A stretch of DNA of 64,000 bases from Pseudomonadota bacterium (GTDB lineage Bacteria; Desulfobacterota; Desulfovibrionia; Desulfovibrionales; Desulfovibrionaceae). Where the stretch lies: NCBI GenBank assembly GCA_023460395.1, contig JAEWQB010000006.1, positions 1 through 64,000 on the forward strand. Reading direction: 5' to 3'. The position numbers and the translations under genes were made by a program. Numbering within the stretch: the first letter of the stretch is position 1; each line of letters starts with the position of its first letter. Positions 26,755 to 36,058 of this stretch are shown piece after piece. The notes under the pieces were generated by a model that made no database searches, was not told the DNA's origin, and saw only the letters and a list, made by a program, of their open reading frames with translations.

Positions 26755-28380
26755 ATGGACGGACGACGACTTATCACATGGATACGGCCCAAATCTCTTC
26801 GCGCCCATCTTATCCACATGGTACTCGCCCTGTTACTCATTCAACTGGGAGTCAGTTGGCTTATTCTGCGTGGTCCGGTCACGGATATGCTGAAGAAAGA
26901 GATCGGGGAAAGCGCCCTGCACGCCGCCAAAACCATCGCGTACATGCCCACCATCCGCCGGGCGCTGCTCGCCAAAGACCCCTATGGGCAAATCCAAGAA
27001 ATTGCGGAGTCCATCCGTCCCGGCATCGGCGCTTCCTACGTGGTGGTGGCAGATGCCGACGGCATCCGCTACTCGCACCCCGTGACCGCGCGCATCGGGC
27101 AGCCCTTTGTAGGCGGCGACACCGGGCCGGTGCTTAAAGAAGGAAAATATTACGTCTCCGAAGCAGTCGGATCATTAGGCCCTTCGCTCCGCGGCATGGC
27201 ACCTATCTTCGATTACAGCCACCGGATCATCGGCTTTGTCTCCGTGGGCTATCTTTCCACAAAGGTGGACGATGCCATTCCCCCCCACCTCAATAAACCG
27301 TTTACACTTATCGCGGCCATGGTTCTGGTAAGCATACTCAGTGCCGTGTTTATTGCCCATCACCTGAAAAAAGTAACTCTGGGACTGGAACCATCAGATA
27401 TTACCAGTCTCTATCTTGAACGCGGGGCCATACTGGAAGCTATCCGCGAGGGGGTGGTTGCGGTGGATACCGATGGCATGGTCCGCCTTGCCAACAAGGC
27501 AGCCGTGTCCTACGCGGGCATAGATCCCAACGCCGCCGCGCACAGCCGCAGTGTGGAAACCATTCTTCCCGGAGCGGGGTTACGCCGGGCACTGCAATCC
27601 GGGGAAGCGGAGCACGATCAGGAGCGCATGGTTAACGGCAAGGATATGATTTTCAATATTGTCCCCCTGTCCCGGCAGGGCAGAGTGCAGGGGGTTGTGG
27701 CGACCTTCCGTCCCAAGGACGAACTGGACAGGCTTGCCAGAGAACTGAGCCGGGTGCAGGAATATTCCGAATTGCTCAGGGTCCAGTCGCACGAGCATTC
27801 CAACAAGCTGCATACCATCGCCGGGCTTATCCAAATAGAGGCCTACAACGAAGCACTGGAACTTGTAACCACGGAATCTTCAGGGTATGAGGACGTTATC
27901 CGCTTTTTAAACGAGGCAGTGCCGCACCCGGTTATCGCAGCAATTTTACTGGGGAAATTTAGCAGAGCCAAGGAACTGAAAGTTACCTTCATCATTGACC
28001 GCGAAAGCACCCTAGCCGATGTGCCGTCGCATATTGATCAGGTAAAAATCGTTACCGTGCTCGGCAACCTTATCGATAACGCGTTCGAAGCGGTGCGGGA
28101 CTGCGACCCCGGCATGCGGCTGGTGGAACTTTCCTTTACCGACCTCGGTAATGACATTGTTTTTGAGGTGGAGGATGCGGGACCGGGCATCCCGGTAGAC
28201 CGCACAGACATCATTTTTGAAAAAGGCGTCTCCACCAAGGGCCGGGAACACCGGGGGGTGGGGTTGTATCTTGTCCGCCAACGGTTGGATGAGCTGGGCG
28301 GGCAAGTGCTCGTCTCGGAGGGCAGCATGGGCGGAGCGCTGTTCATCGTAACAGTGCCCAAGCAGGAACGGAGCGCATAA
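26755..28380 (+). CDS. DcuS/CitA-type sensor histidine kinase
   Basis: The 541-residue protein has membrane helices at about 20-38 and 183-202 flanking a 140-residue periplasmic sCache-like sensor (IGESALHAAKTIAYMPTIRR; VVVADADGIRYSHP). A cytoplasmic PAS domain (225-320) and a DcuS-type dimerisation helix with the phosphorylated His346 in VQSHEHSNKLHTIAGLI follow. The ATPase domain has NLIDNAFEAV, VEDAGPGIP and GVGLYLVRQRL. The family senses extracellular carboxylates. The gene overlaps the response regulator stop-to-start as ATAATG and lies upstream of a TRAP carrier, so it probably induces that carrier. GGGGAG precedes the ATG. Confidence 0.94.
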   Translation: MDGRRLITWIRPKSLRAHLIHMVLALLLIQLGVSWLILRGPVTDMLKKEIGESALHAAKTIAYMPTIRRALLAKDPYGQIQEIAESIRPGIGASYVVVADADGIRYSHPVTARIGQPFVGGDTGPVLKEGKYYVSEAVGSLGPSLRGMAPIFDYSHRIIGFVSVGYLSTKVDDAIPPHLNKPFTLIAAMVLVSILSAVFIAHHLKKVTLGLEPSDITSLYLERGAILEAIREGVVAVDTDGMVRLANKAAVSYAGIDPNAAAHSRSVETILPGAGLRRALQSGEAEHDQERMVNGKDMIFNIVPLSRQGRVQGVVATFRPKDELDRLARELSRVQEYSELLRVQSHEHSNKLHTIAGLIQIEAYNEALELVTTESSGYEDVIRFLNEAVPHPVIAAILLGKFSRAKELKVTFIIDRESTLADVPSHIDQVKIVTVLGNLIDNAFEAVRDCDPGMRLVELSFTDLGNDIVFEVEDAGPGIPVDRTDIIFEKGVSTKGREHRGVGLYLVRQRLDELGGQVLVSEGSMGGALFIVTVPKQERSA

Positions 28381-29066
28381 TGCAGACCATACGGGTTCTT
28401 ATTGTGGAAGACGACACCCGCATCGCGGACCTGCATACCCGGTTCACCTCGCGGGAAGAGCAGTGCGAGGTTGTGGGAGTGGCCCACTCCCTGAAAGACG
28501 CCCGGGATATGCTGGATACGCTGGAGCCGCATCTTGTTCTGCTGGATATGTATTTCCCCGAAGGTTCCGGGACCGACCTGCTCCGGGAAATCCGCGCACG
28601 GGGACTGGAAACGGACATTATTCTCATCACCGCGGCCCGCGAAGTCGGCCCTCTGAAAGAAGCCGTGCGCGGCGGCGTGTTTGACTATCTTATCAAACCG
28701 GTCAGCGCTACGCGTTTTCACGACTGCCTCAGTAAATTCTGCCAATACCGCACCCGGCTGAATAGTTGTAACAGCGTGGAGCAGCACGATGTGGACAGCC
28801 TGCTCCATGCGGAAACGCACCGCCGGGGAACAAGCGGCAACCTACCCAAAGGCATTGACTCCCTGACGCTGGGCAAAATTCGCGCATCGCTGGAAAATTT
28901 GCCGCCCGCCGTGGGACTATGCGCTGAAGAAGTCAGCAGCACCGTGGGCGTAAGCCGCTCCACCGCGCGCCGATATTTAGAATACCTTACCTCGGTAGGT
29001 GTGGCTTACGCGGACCAAGTATACGGTGCCATAGGCCGACCGGAACGGAAATACTTCCTCGCGTAG
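28380..29066 (+). CDS. DcuR/CitB-family response regulator
   Basis: The 228-residue protein has a receiver domain with acidic residues at 11-12 (VEDD), the phospho-acceptor Asp56 in LLDMYFPEGSG, and Lys106 in YLIKPVS. A C-terminal DNA-binding region carries a helix-turn-helix (AEEVSSTVGVSRSTARRYLEYL). This layout matches DcuR/CitB regulators paired with carboxylate sensors. Its start shares one base with the kinase stop. The TRAP genes begin 173 bases downstream, the likely target. Confidence 0.94.
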   Translation: MQTIRVLIVEDDTRIADLHTRFTSREEQCEVVGVAHSLKDARDMLDTLEPHLVLLDMYFPEGSGTDLLREIRARGLETDIILITAAREVGPLKEAVRGGVFDYLIKPVSATRFHDCLSKFCQYRTRLNSCNSVEQHDVDSLLHAETHRRGTSGNLPKGIDSLTLGKIRASLENLPPAVGLCAEEVSSTVGVSRSTARRYLEYLTSVGVAYADQVYGAIGRPERKYFLA

Positions 29067-29239
29067 TCCTTCCTCTGCCGTGGATAAAATGCGCAAAACT
29101 CACAGAATGCCCAAATTCTTTTTTATCACCCAAAAATAACCACGCGTTTTTTTGCGCTACCTTCTTCTGCACAAAGGACCGTAGGCATGGTGCTGCCGTG
29201 GGGTCCACAACCGCTTATCGGAGTGCATAAGGAGACGTT

Positions 29240-30217
29240 ATGATTCATTTCACCAGAGTGCTGTCGGCACTGTTGCTGGTTCTCTGCCTTACTGTTCCCG
29301 CCGTGGCAGGCAAAGTAGTCATCAAACTGGGCCACATTGCTGAGTCCGTTCATCCCTACGGGCAGGGAGCGGAAACCTTTGCCCGGCTCGTCGCGGAAAA
29401 ATCCGGTGGCGATATGGAAGTACGCGTTTTCCCCAGCTCGCAGCTTGGTGGACAAAAAGACCTGATCGAAGGGCTTATTTACGGCACAGTGGACATGGCA
29501 CTGGTCGGCACGGCGGTGTTGGGACAATTCCAGCCACAGATTTCCATCTTCGACCTGCCCTTCTTGTTTCAGGACCGCGAACACGCCTTCCGTTCTCTGG
29601 ATACCGTGGGAATGGAAATAGGTAAGGCTCTTGATTCCAAGGGGATTAAGCTGCTCGGCTACATGGAAAACGGCATCCGCCACATTACCAATAACCTCCG
29701 GCCCATCAAAACTCCCGCCGACATGACCGGGGTAAAAATCCGCGTCATGACCAACAAAATCTACGTGGAAACCATGAAAGTGCTGGGCGCTTCCCCCACC
29801 CCTATGGCGTTTGGCGAACTGTATTCCGCGCTGCAACAGGGTACGGTAGACGGTCAGGAAAACCCCAGTGCTCATATCTGGACCAAGCGGTTCTTTGAAG
29901 TACAAAAATACGCTTCGCTCACCGCGCACGCGTACTCCCCCGAACCTGTGGTCATCTCCATGGCTGTGTGGAGCCGCCTGACCCCGCAGCAACAGGAAAT
30001 TTTGCAAGAAGCCGCCACAGAAGCCATCGCATGGCAGCGCGACCTCTCTGCCCGCATGGACGAAGAATATTGGCAAAAAATACGGGCCACGGACCAGATA
30101 GAAATCATCGAGGTGGACCGGGACGCTTTCATGCAGGCCACGCAGCCTGTGTACCAGCAGTTTGCTGACGTGGTGGGTCAGGACAATCTGGATGCGATTA
30201 GCGCGCTGAGAAAATAA
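29240..30217 (+). CDS. dctP: TRAP transporter substrate-binding protein (DctP family)
   Basis: The 325-residue protein has a Sec signal peptide (LSALLLVLCLTVPAVAG) and a DctP-type body: KLGHIAESVHPYGQGAETFARLV, SSQLGGQKDLIEGL and PFLFQDREHAFR. The carboxylate-clamping arginine is expected in MTGVKIRVMTNK, and GELYSALQQGTVDGQENP is a family hallmark. It binds a carboxylate in the periplasm and delivers it to DctQM. The ATG has AAGGAG upstream. Candidate substrates are C4-dicarboxylates, lactate or another hydroxyacid, the last favoured by the neighbouring hydroxyacid dehydrogenase. Confidence 0.94.
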   Translation: MIHFTRVLSALLLVLCLTVPAVAGKVVIKLGHIAESVHPYGQGAETFARLVAEKSGGDMEVRVFPSSQLGGQKDLIEGLIYGTVDMALVGTAVLGQFQPQISIFDLPFLFQDREHAFRSLDTVGMEIGKALDSKGIKLLGYMENGIRHITNNLRPIKTPADMTGVKIRVMTNKIYVETMKVLGASPTPMAFGELYSALQQGTVDGQENPSAHIWTKRFFEVQKYASLTAHAYSPEPVVISMAVWSRLTPQQQEILQEAATEAIAWQRDLSARMDEEYWQKIRATDQIEIIEVDRDAFMQATQPVYQQFADVVGQDNLDAISALRK

Positions 30218-30258
30218 CGGCAACACCGCGACAGTGGTGACGCCGGCGACAAACCGGC

Positions 30259-30291
30259 AACGGAGCCTGCCGTACCATGGGAGGCTCCGTT
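30259..30291 (+). other. Intercistronic stem-loop between dctP and dctQ
   Basis: AACGGAGCCT (30259-30268) pairs perfectly with AGGCTCCGTT (30282-30291), 13-base loop, with no long T-tract. It lies 41 bases past the binding-protein stop. Such hairpins often protect the upstream mRNA so that more binding protein than permease is made. Confidence 0.6.
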
Positions 30292-30334
30292 CCTTAGCCG
30301 TCTCCGCCACTCCCGCTATCTATGGGGATACCCG

Positions 30335-30883
30335 ATGCAAAAACTCCTTACCTATCTCAACAAGGCGCTCTACGGCATTTCCGTGGCTGCCATGTCTGTC
30401 ATGCTCCTGCTTATCTTCTTTCAGGTTATCAGCAGGTATCTGTTTGGCTACACCTTTGAATGGTCCGAAGAACTGGCCCGCTTCCTGTTCGTCTGGGTGG
30501 TATTTCTTGGTTCCGCCCTCATCATGGGGGAGAGCGGTCATCTGGCAGTGCAGTTGCTGCCCACTAAATTCGCGGGCACGCTGATCGGCAATCTGATGGC
30601 TGTCTTCGTTAACGTCTGCGGCTACATTTTCATTCTGATCCTGCTTGTGCAGGGGACGAAAATGACCTCGGTTATGACGTTCCAGACCGCACCCGGCCTA
30701 GGCATTTCCATGAGTTGGGTCTATGCGATCATTCCCGCGAGCGCCTTGCTCATGCTGCTATACCTTTTCCGCGACACCTTGCGGGTCTTCCATGCCTTCC
30801 GTTCCTCCGGGCCATCGTCAACGGACAATGCGAACCCCAAAAACACGGAAGACTCCCCCAGCCTTTCCGAACCCAGAAACTAG
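30335..30883 (+). CDS. dctQ: TRAP transporter small membrane subunit (DctQ family)
   Basis: The 182-residue protein has four predicted membrane segments. The DctQ signature region FFQVISRYLFGYTFEWSEELARFLFVWVVFLGSA is visible in order, with FEWSEELARFLF as the conserved core. A polar C-terminal tail (about 150-182) follows the last helix. It pairs with DctM in the inner membrane. GGGGAT lies upstream of the ATG. It is between dctP and dctM, 13 bases before dctM. Confidence 0.92.
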   Translation: MQKLLTYLNKALYGISVAAMSVMLLLIFFQVISRYLFGYTFEWSEELARFLFVWVVFLGSALIMGESGHLAVQLLPTKFAGTLIGNLMAVFVNVCGYIFILILLVQGTKMTSVMTFQTAPGLGISMSWVYAIIPASALLMLLYLFRDTLRVFHAFRSSGPSSTDNANPKNTEDSPSLSEPRN

Positions 30884-30895
30884 CGGGAAAACATC

Positions 30896-32170
30896 ATGGA
30901 AGCAGTATTACTCGGCTCCTTTCTGTTTATGGTTTTTATGGGCGTGCCCGTGGCTTTTTCGCTGGCACTTTCCGTCTCCCTTATCCTTGTCACCTACCTC
31001 GACATGCCGCAGGTGATGATTACGCAAAATCTGTACTCCGGTGTTGATTCCTTCTCTTTCATGGCTGTGCCTTTTTTCATGCTGGCTGGCTCGTTCATGT
31101 CCGCTGGCGGAGTAACCCGGCGGCTGGTTGATTTCGCACAGGCCATGGTTGGCTCGTTTACCGGAGGTCTGGCTCAGGCCGTCGCGGTTTCCGGCATGTT
31201 CTTCGCCGCCATATCCGGTTCTTCCGCCGCTACCACCGCCGCCATAGGCTCCACCATGGTTAACGAGATGGAGCGCAAAGGCTATCGGCGGGAACTGGCT
31301 ACCGGCATTGTCGCCGCTGGTGGCACCGTGGGCATTGTCATTCCCCCCTCCATCACGCTGGTGGTATACGGCGTCATCGCCAACACCTCTATCGGCGACC
31401 TGTTTGTGGGCGGCTTTATGCCGGGACTGCTCATGGGCCTGAGTATGTGTCTGGTGAGCTGGTATCTGGCCAAACGTGACGGCATTCCCGCAGAGGGTTC
31501 CTTCTCCGTCAAACGTCTACTCGTCACTTTCAAGGATTCCTTCTGGGCGCTGATGACGCCGGTTATTATCATCGGCGGTATTTACGGCGGTGTGTTCACG
31601 CCTACAGAAGCCGCTGCGGTTTCCGCCGTGTATGGCATAGTCGTGGGTATGTTCATCTACAAGGAACTAAAATTGAAAGATTTTCCCGGTATTATCTTTC
31701 AGGCCGTCATGGGCACCACCATCATCATGTTCATTGTGGGAGCGTCCAAGGTCTTCGGCTGGGTGCTGACCAATCTGGAGATCCCGCATCATATCGGCGC
31801 ATACGTGGTATCCTTCACCAGTTCGCCCACGGTATTCCTGCTGATCATGAACGTGTTGCTGCTGTTCATCGGGACGTTGATCAACGCCTCAGCCGCAGTG
31901 GTTATTCTCACGCCCATCTTCCTTCCGGTGGCGCTGCAACTGGGTATTGATCCGCTTTTCTTCGGCGTGCTTATGGTGGTAAACCTTGCCATTGGCTGCA
32001 TAACGCCTCCGGTGGGGTTGGATCTCTTCGTAGCGAGTGCCATCACCAAAGTTCCGCTAGAGCGCGTGATTCAGGCATCTATTCCTTATCTCATCGCACT
32101 GCTTATGGTGCTGGTGATACTCACGCTAGTTCCCGGAATTATTACCTTCCTGCCCGCGTTGCTGCAATAG
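30896..32170 (+). CDS. dctM: TRAP transporter large permease subunit (DctM family)
   Basis: The 424-residue protein has about 12 membrane segments and the DctM hallmarks: FFMLAGSFMSAGGVTRRL, ISGSSAATTAAIGSTM, IPPSITLVVYGVIA, FTPTEAAAVSAVYG and ITPPVGLDLFVAS. DctM forms the sodium-driven channel. The ATG at 30896 follows a weak GCGGGAAA site. A strong bidirectional terminator at 32207-32240 ends the operon. Confidence 0.96.
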   Translation: MEAVLLGSFLFMVFMGVPVAFSLALSVSLILVTYLDMPQVMITQNLYSGVDSFSFMAVPFFMLAGSFMSAGGVTRRLVDFAQAMVGSFTGGLAQAVAVSGMFFAAISGSSAATTAAIGSTMVNEMERKGYRRELATGIVAAGGTVGIVIPPSITLVVYGVIANTSIGDLFVGGFMPGLLMGLSMCLVSWYLAKRDGIPAEGSFSVKRLLVTFKDSFWALMTPVIIIGGIYGGVFTPTEAAAVSAVYGIVVGMFIYKELKLKDFPGIIFQAVMGTTIIMFIVGASKVFGWVLTNLEIPHHIGAYVVSFTSSPTVFLLIMNVLLLFIGTLINASAAVVILTPIFLPVALQLGIDPLFFGVLMVVNLAIGCITPPVGLDLFVASAITKVPLERVIQASIPYLIALLMVLVILTLVPGIITFLPALLQ

Positions 32171-32206
32171 TCCGCCGCTTCTGTCTTCTTCGGACACCAT
32201 ACTGCA

Positions 32207-32240
32207 AAACGGGCGCCCCGTTACCGGGACGCCCGTTTTT
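32207..32240. terminator. Bidirectional terminator between dctM and the hydroxyacid dehydrogenase gene
   Basis: AAAACGGGCG pairs with CGCCCGTTTT with a further CCCG/CGGG extension. It has T residues downstream on the plus strand and a matching A-tract for the minus strand. Confidence 0.88.
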
Positions 32241-32271
32241 TATAAAATATCCGCAATGAGCGCCGATCAGA

Positions 32272-33657
32272 CTACTCCACTTCCGGGAACACTTTGCCGG
32301 GATTGAGAATTCCCGCGGGGTCAAACAGATGGCGAATCCCCCGCTGCAACCGCAGCGACTCCGGCGAGATCTCCATAGGAAGCAAAAGTTTTTTCGATTC
32401 GCCCACGCCGTGCTCCCCAGAAAGCGTACCGCCCATGTCCAGCACCAGCCGGGCTATGGCTCTGATTCCTTCATCCACGCGATGTGTGCCGCTACGTTCG
32501 GGCGCGGTGACAATCAGATGAATGTTACCGTCTCCGGCATGACCAAAGCAGAAAATATCCAGCCCGTATTCCTGCTCAAACTCAGGCACGCGCTCAATGA
32601 ACGGCGCAATGCTGCCAATGGGCACCACAATATCTTCGGAGATGGCGATAGGGGCGTGGTTTCGGATACGCGTGGACGTTTCCCGCCGCACACTCCAAAT
32701 ACGTTCGCGTTCTTCCGGTGTGCCGCCGGGCATGATCTGCGTTGCCCCGTGCTCCGTGCAGCGGGCTGTAATCGTTTCCACCTCAGCCACAATCTGCTCC
32801 CGCACGCCGTCAAGCTCCACGATGAGCAACGAAGCCCGTTCTCCCGGCACACGAAACGGCAGATCGTCTCCCTGCAGGTGCAGGCATTTATGATCCAAAA
32901 ATTCCAGCGCACAGGGCAGATGCCCGGATGTCAGAATAGAGGTCACCGCGCGCATGGCGTCCGCCATAGAGGCAAATACCGCCGCCATACTCACGGAAGC
33001 GGCAGGTAGTGGAACCAGCTTGAGCGTCATTTCCGTAATGACGCCCAGCGTCCCCTCCGAGCCACAGAGCAGATGCGCCATGTCGTAGCCCACCACGCCT
33101 TTACGGGTTTGCACTCCGGCCCGGATGCGTTCCCCCGTCGGCGTTACCGCCTCCACCCCTAACACGTAGTCGCGCGTGACCCCGTACTTCACGCATGCGG
33201 GACCGCCCGCGTTGGTGGCGACATTTCCTCCAATGGTGGAGGCATCCATGCCCGCAGGATCGGGAGGATAAAAAAGTCCCCTGGCAGCCGCCGCGTCACG
33301 CAGAGCCTGGGTGATAACGCCCGCCTGCACCACCGCCACCAGATTGTCCGTGTCAATGCTCACAATGCGGTTCATACGCTCCAGCGAAAGCACCACCCCG
33401 CCGTACAGAGCGATACATCCGCCTGATGTTCCGGTACCGCCGCCCCTTGGAACAACAGCAAACCCGTGTTCATTGGCAAGCCGCAGCAACTGCTGCACAT
33501 CTTCAGTACATTCGGCGAAAACCACCAATTCGGGAATCGCCGTATACATGGACGAATCCCGATCATACGGAGCGCCGGGGTGTTCCAAAATTTTGTCAGG
33601 ACCAAATGTGGCAAGCAGCGCGGTACGCGCCGGGGTGGAAAGCGATGAGGCCGTCAT
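32272..33657 (-). CDS. FAD-linked 2-hydroxyacid dehydrogenase (GlcD/D-lactate dehydrogenase family)
   Basis: The 461-residue protein has a PCMH-type FAD domain (about residues 40-220) with VVPRGGGTGTSGGC, the PPDPAGMDASTIGGNVATNAGGP motif that holds FAD, and CGSEGTLGVITEMTLKL. The C-terminal substrate domain has CFGHAGDGNIH and GGTLSGEHGVGESKK, typical of D-lactate and glycolate dehydrogenases. Such enzymes pass electrons from lactate or glycolate to Fe-S partners or quinone in Desulfovibrio. No partner Fe-S subunit is adjacent. AAGGAG precedes the ATG. It converges with the TRAP operon, which may import its substrate. Confidence 0.93.
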   Translation of the reverse strand: MTASSLSTPARTALLATFGPDKILEHPGAPYDRDSSMYTAIPELVVFAECTEDVQQLLRLANEHGFAVVPRGGGTGTSGGCIALYGGVVLSLERMNRIVSIDTDNLVAVVQAGVITQALRDAAAARGLFYPPDPAGMDASTIGGNVATNAGGPACVKYGVTRDYVLGVEAVTPTGERIRAGVQTRKGVVGYDMAHLLCGSEGTLGVITEMTLKLVPLPAASVSMAAVFASMADAMRAVTSILTSGHLPCALEFLDHKCLHLQGDDLPFRVPGERASLLIVELDGVREQIVAEVETITARCTEHGATQIMPGGTPEERERIWSVRRETSTRIRNHAPIAISEDIVVPIGSIAPFIERVPEFEQEYGLDIFCFGHAGDGNIHLIVTAPERSGTHRVDEGIRAIARLVLDMGGTLSGEHGVGESKKLLLPMEISPESLRLQRGIRHLFDPAGILNPGKVFPEVE

Positions 33658-33709
33658 AGAGGACTCCTTAAACTGCGCCGGAGCCGTGCGCTCCGGCAGA
33701 CGATGAGGG

Positions 33710-34375
33710 CTACCGTTGCCTCCCGAAGCCCGGAATGGTCAACCGGTCTTCAAAATAGGCGAGTATCCATGTAGCAAGGGAGACGAGAAACAAGTAATAC
33801 ACCGCCAATACCAAAAACACCTCAGTAAAACGGAAGGTTTTGGCAGCTATGGCACGGGCCTCGCCCGTTATTTCCATGCAGGAAATAAGATAGGCCAGCG
33901 AGGAATATTTGATCAGGTAAATAACTTCGTTTCCGCAACCGGGCAAAGCCCGGCGAAATGCCTGCGGCACCACAATCCAGAGGATGGTCTGCCACCGGCT
34001 CATGCCCAGCGCGGCTCCCGCTTTAAGCTGTCCCTCCCGGATAGAGAGTAACGCCCCGCGGACATATTCCGACTGGTAGGCTGCGCTGCACAAAATGAAG
34101 CAGGTGACGGATGCGCCATATGCCTCAAAATAAATACCAAACGCGGGTAGGCCAAAGTAAAAAATGAACAACTGCACCATAAGCGGTACACCGCGGAACA
34201 GAGCCGTATAGGCATCGAACACCTTTTTCACGGGCAAACTGCCAAACACACGCAGCGCACCCACGATCACCCCGAACAACATACCGAAAATGGCGGAGGG
34301 GATGATAAGCATGGCGCTCATCCACAACCCCTTATTCAGGGCGGGGATAAGCTGGCCTAAAAATTCGGCGTCCAC
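33710..34375 (-). CDS. Polar amino acid ABC transporter permease
   Basis: The 221-residue protein belongs to the His/Glu/Gln/Arg permease family, with five membrane segments and the EAA loop GQLKAGAALGMSRWQTILWIVVPQAFRRALP that contacts the ATPase. TALFRGVPLMVQLFIFYFGLP is the family N-terminal signature. Its GTG start at 34375 overlaps the stop of the ATPase gene as TAGTG, implying coupled translation. It forms a heterodimer with the permease at 35167-35835. Confidence 0.93.
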   Translation of the reverse strand: MDAEFLGQLIPALNKGLWMSAMLIIPSAIFGMLFGVIVGALRVFGSLPVKKVFDAYTALFRGVPLMVQLFIFYFGLPAFGIYFEAYGASVTCFILCSAAYQSEYVRGALLSIREGQLKAGAALGMSRWQTILWIVVPQAFRRALPGCGNEVIYLIKYSSLAYLISCMEITGEARAIAAKTFRFTEVFLVLAVYYLFLVSLATWILAYFEDRLTIPGFGRQR

Positions 34376-35136
34376 TATGCCTTCTCCTCGTACAGATCGG
34401 CAAGACGACAGCAGAAGTCCGCCGTGCGTGTCCCGGAACCGGCAGCCAGCAACTCGGCAGGTGCTCCCTGTTCAATAATTTCGCCTTGCTGCATGAAAAC
34501 AATTTCATCAGCTAACGCGCGGGCAAAATCCATCTGGTGCGTAGCCATAACCATGGTCAGGCCAGACTGAGCGAGGTCACGGATAACCGCCAGCACTTCT
34601 CCCACAAGTTCGGGGTCCAGCGCGGAGGTCGGCTCGTCCAGCAGCAGCACCTTAGGGTCCATGGCGAGTGCGCGGGCAATAGCCACACGCTGTTTCTGCC
34701 CGCCGGACAGTTCGGAAGGATACAGGGAAAGGCGGTTGCTCAACCCCACACGTTCCAGTTCAGCCACAGCGCGATCTTGCGCGTCCTTGCGGCTCATACC
34801 CTTAACCTTGCGCAACGCTATGGATACGTTATCTACCGCACGCAGGTGATCAAACAGGTTAAAGTCCTGAAAGATCATCCCCACATGCTGGCGGTAGGCA
34901 TACAGCCTTTTCCGGTGGGCCAGATCCACAGGCTCGCCGTCCAGCCAGATGGAACCGGCATCGGGGGGAATGAGACAGTTTATGCTCTGGAGAAAGGTGG
35001 ATTTCCCCGCCCCGGAAGGCCCTATGAGTACCTTAAGCTCCCCCTTGTTCACACTCAGGGAAACGTCCTTAAGGATACACTTGCCCCCCAGAATAACGCG
35101 GATATGTTCCACACGCAGCACTGGCGTTTCAGTCAT
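34375..35136 (-). CDS. Polar amino acid ABC transporter ATP-binding protein
   Basis: The 253-residue protein has Walker A GPSGAGKST near residue 42, the Q-loop FQDFNLFDHL, the ABC signature LSGGQKQRVAIARAL, Walker B VLLLDEPTSALDPE and the switch histidine in MATHQMDFA. It is the GlnQ/HisP type. The gene follows one permease by 30 bases and overlaps the other, so it energises that pair. Confidence 0.96.
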   Translation of the reverse strand: MTETPVLRVEHIRVILGGKCILKDVSLSVNKGELKVLIGPSGAGKSTFLQSINCLIPPDAGSIWLDGEPVDLAHRKRLYAYRQHVGMIFQDFNLFDHLRAVDNVSIALRKVKGMSRKDAQDRAVAELERVGLSNRLSLYPSELSGGQKQRVAIARALAMDPKVLLLDEPTSALDPELVGEVLAVIRDLAQSGLTMVMATHQMDFARALADEIVFMQQGEIIEQGAPAELLAAGSGTRTADFCCRLADLYEEKA

Positions 35137-35166
35137 GCTCTCAATCCTTATCGCAACGCGTCCACG

Positions 35167-35835
35167 CTAGTGGGCATAGCCCGGAATGCGAACCTTGCGT
35201 TCAAGTATCCGCAGCAGCTTCACGCCTACGAGGGTAATAATGAAATACAGCACTCCCGCGTTGATAAACAGCGCGAGGTGTTCATATGTGCGCGAAGCCA
35301 CGAAGTGGGTGCGGGTAAAAATATCGGTTGCGCCCACGACATACGCCAACGCGGAGTCTTTAAGAATAATGGAATATTCGTTGGACCAGCCGGGGATGGC
35401 GAGGCGAAGCGCCTGCGGCAAAACGATGGAAACGATCCCCTGCCCGTCCGTCATACCCAGTGCGCGGGCAGCCCTGAGCTGACCCTGCGGCAAGGACTGG
35501 ATGGCTCCCCGGAAAATCTGCGATTGGTAGGCGGCGCTGGTTAGCCCCAATACCAGTGAAACGGCGGTAATTGCGTTCAGATCCAGTCCCAGCAAATCAA
35601 AAATGCCGAAATAGAACAAAAACATCAGTACCAGAATGGGCACACCCCGGAAAAACCACACGTAGAGGCCGATGAGTCTTCGCACAAACGTCGGGCCGTA
35701 AACAAGGCCCACAGCCATGGGCACCCCCATGAGAAGCCCCACGCCCATGGCGAAGCCCACAATGGCGAGGGAAACAAGCCCCCCTTCCAGAATGTAGGGC
35801 AACGCGTCCCATATAACGGCAAGCTGTTGCTGCAT
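35167..35835 (-). CDS. Polar amino acid ABC transporter permease
   Basis: The 222-residue protein is a second His/Glu/Gln/Arg-type permease, with VWFFRGVPILVLMFLFYFGI near the N-terminus and the EAA loop GQLRAARALGMTDGQGIVSIVLPQALRLAIPG. It is similar in layout to the other permease but clearly diverged. No strong ribosome site precedes the ATG at 35835. It is separated from the binding-protein gene by a hairpin with a T-tract (35931-35976). Confidence 0.92.
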   Translation of the reverse strand: MQQQLAVIWDALPYILEGGLVSLAIVGFAMGVGLLMGVPMAVGLVYGPTFVRRLIGLYVWFFRGVPILVLMFLFYFGIFDLLGLDLNAITAVSLVLGLTSAAYQSQIFRGAIQSLPQGQLRAARALGMTDGQGIVSIVLPQALRLAIPGWSNEYSIILKDSALAYVVGATDIFTRTHFVASRTYEHLALFINAGVLYFIITLVGVKLLRILERKVRIPGYAH

Positions 35836-35930
35836 AGTATGTTACGAAACACCGCGCACGCGGCCTTGGCGGCGTTCGTCCTCCGTAAAAGCGTAAGAGC
35901 GTCCTTGCCACGTGCATGCACGCTATACAG

Positions 35931-35976
35931 AAAAAACAGCCGGAAGGCGACAGGAAAAGTCCCCACGCCTTCCGGC
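35931..35976 (-). terminator. Attenuating terminator between binding-protein and permease genes
   Basis: On the minus strand GCCGGAAGGCG pairs with CGCCTTCCGGC (35966-35976 with 35939-35949) and is followed by TGTTTTTTC. Partial read-through would give more binding protein than permease, the usual ratio for ABC importers. Confidence 0.75.
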
Positions 35977-36058
35977 CTGTATGCTCTCATGGTGCTGGCA
36001 CGGCGCACAGAGCCATCAGGTTGTACAACCTGTCAGCACGGCGCCGAACGGTGACTCA

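Noticed and set aside
29067..29239. Sigma-54 promoter before dctP
   Set aside because: GGCATGGTGCTGC resembles the -24/-12 pattern but the GG to GC spacing is one base short.
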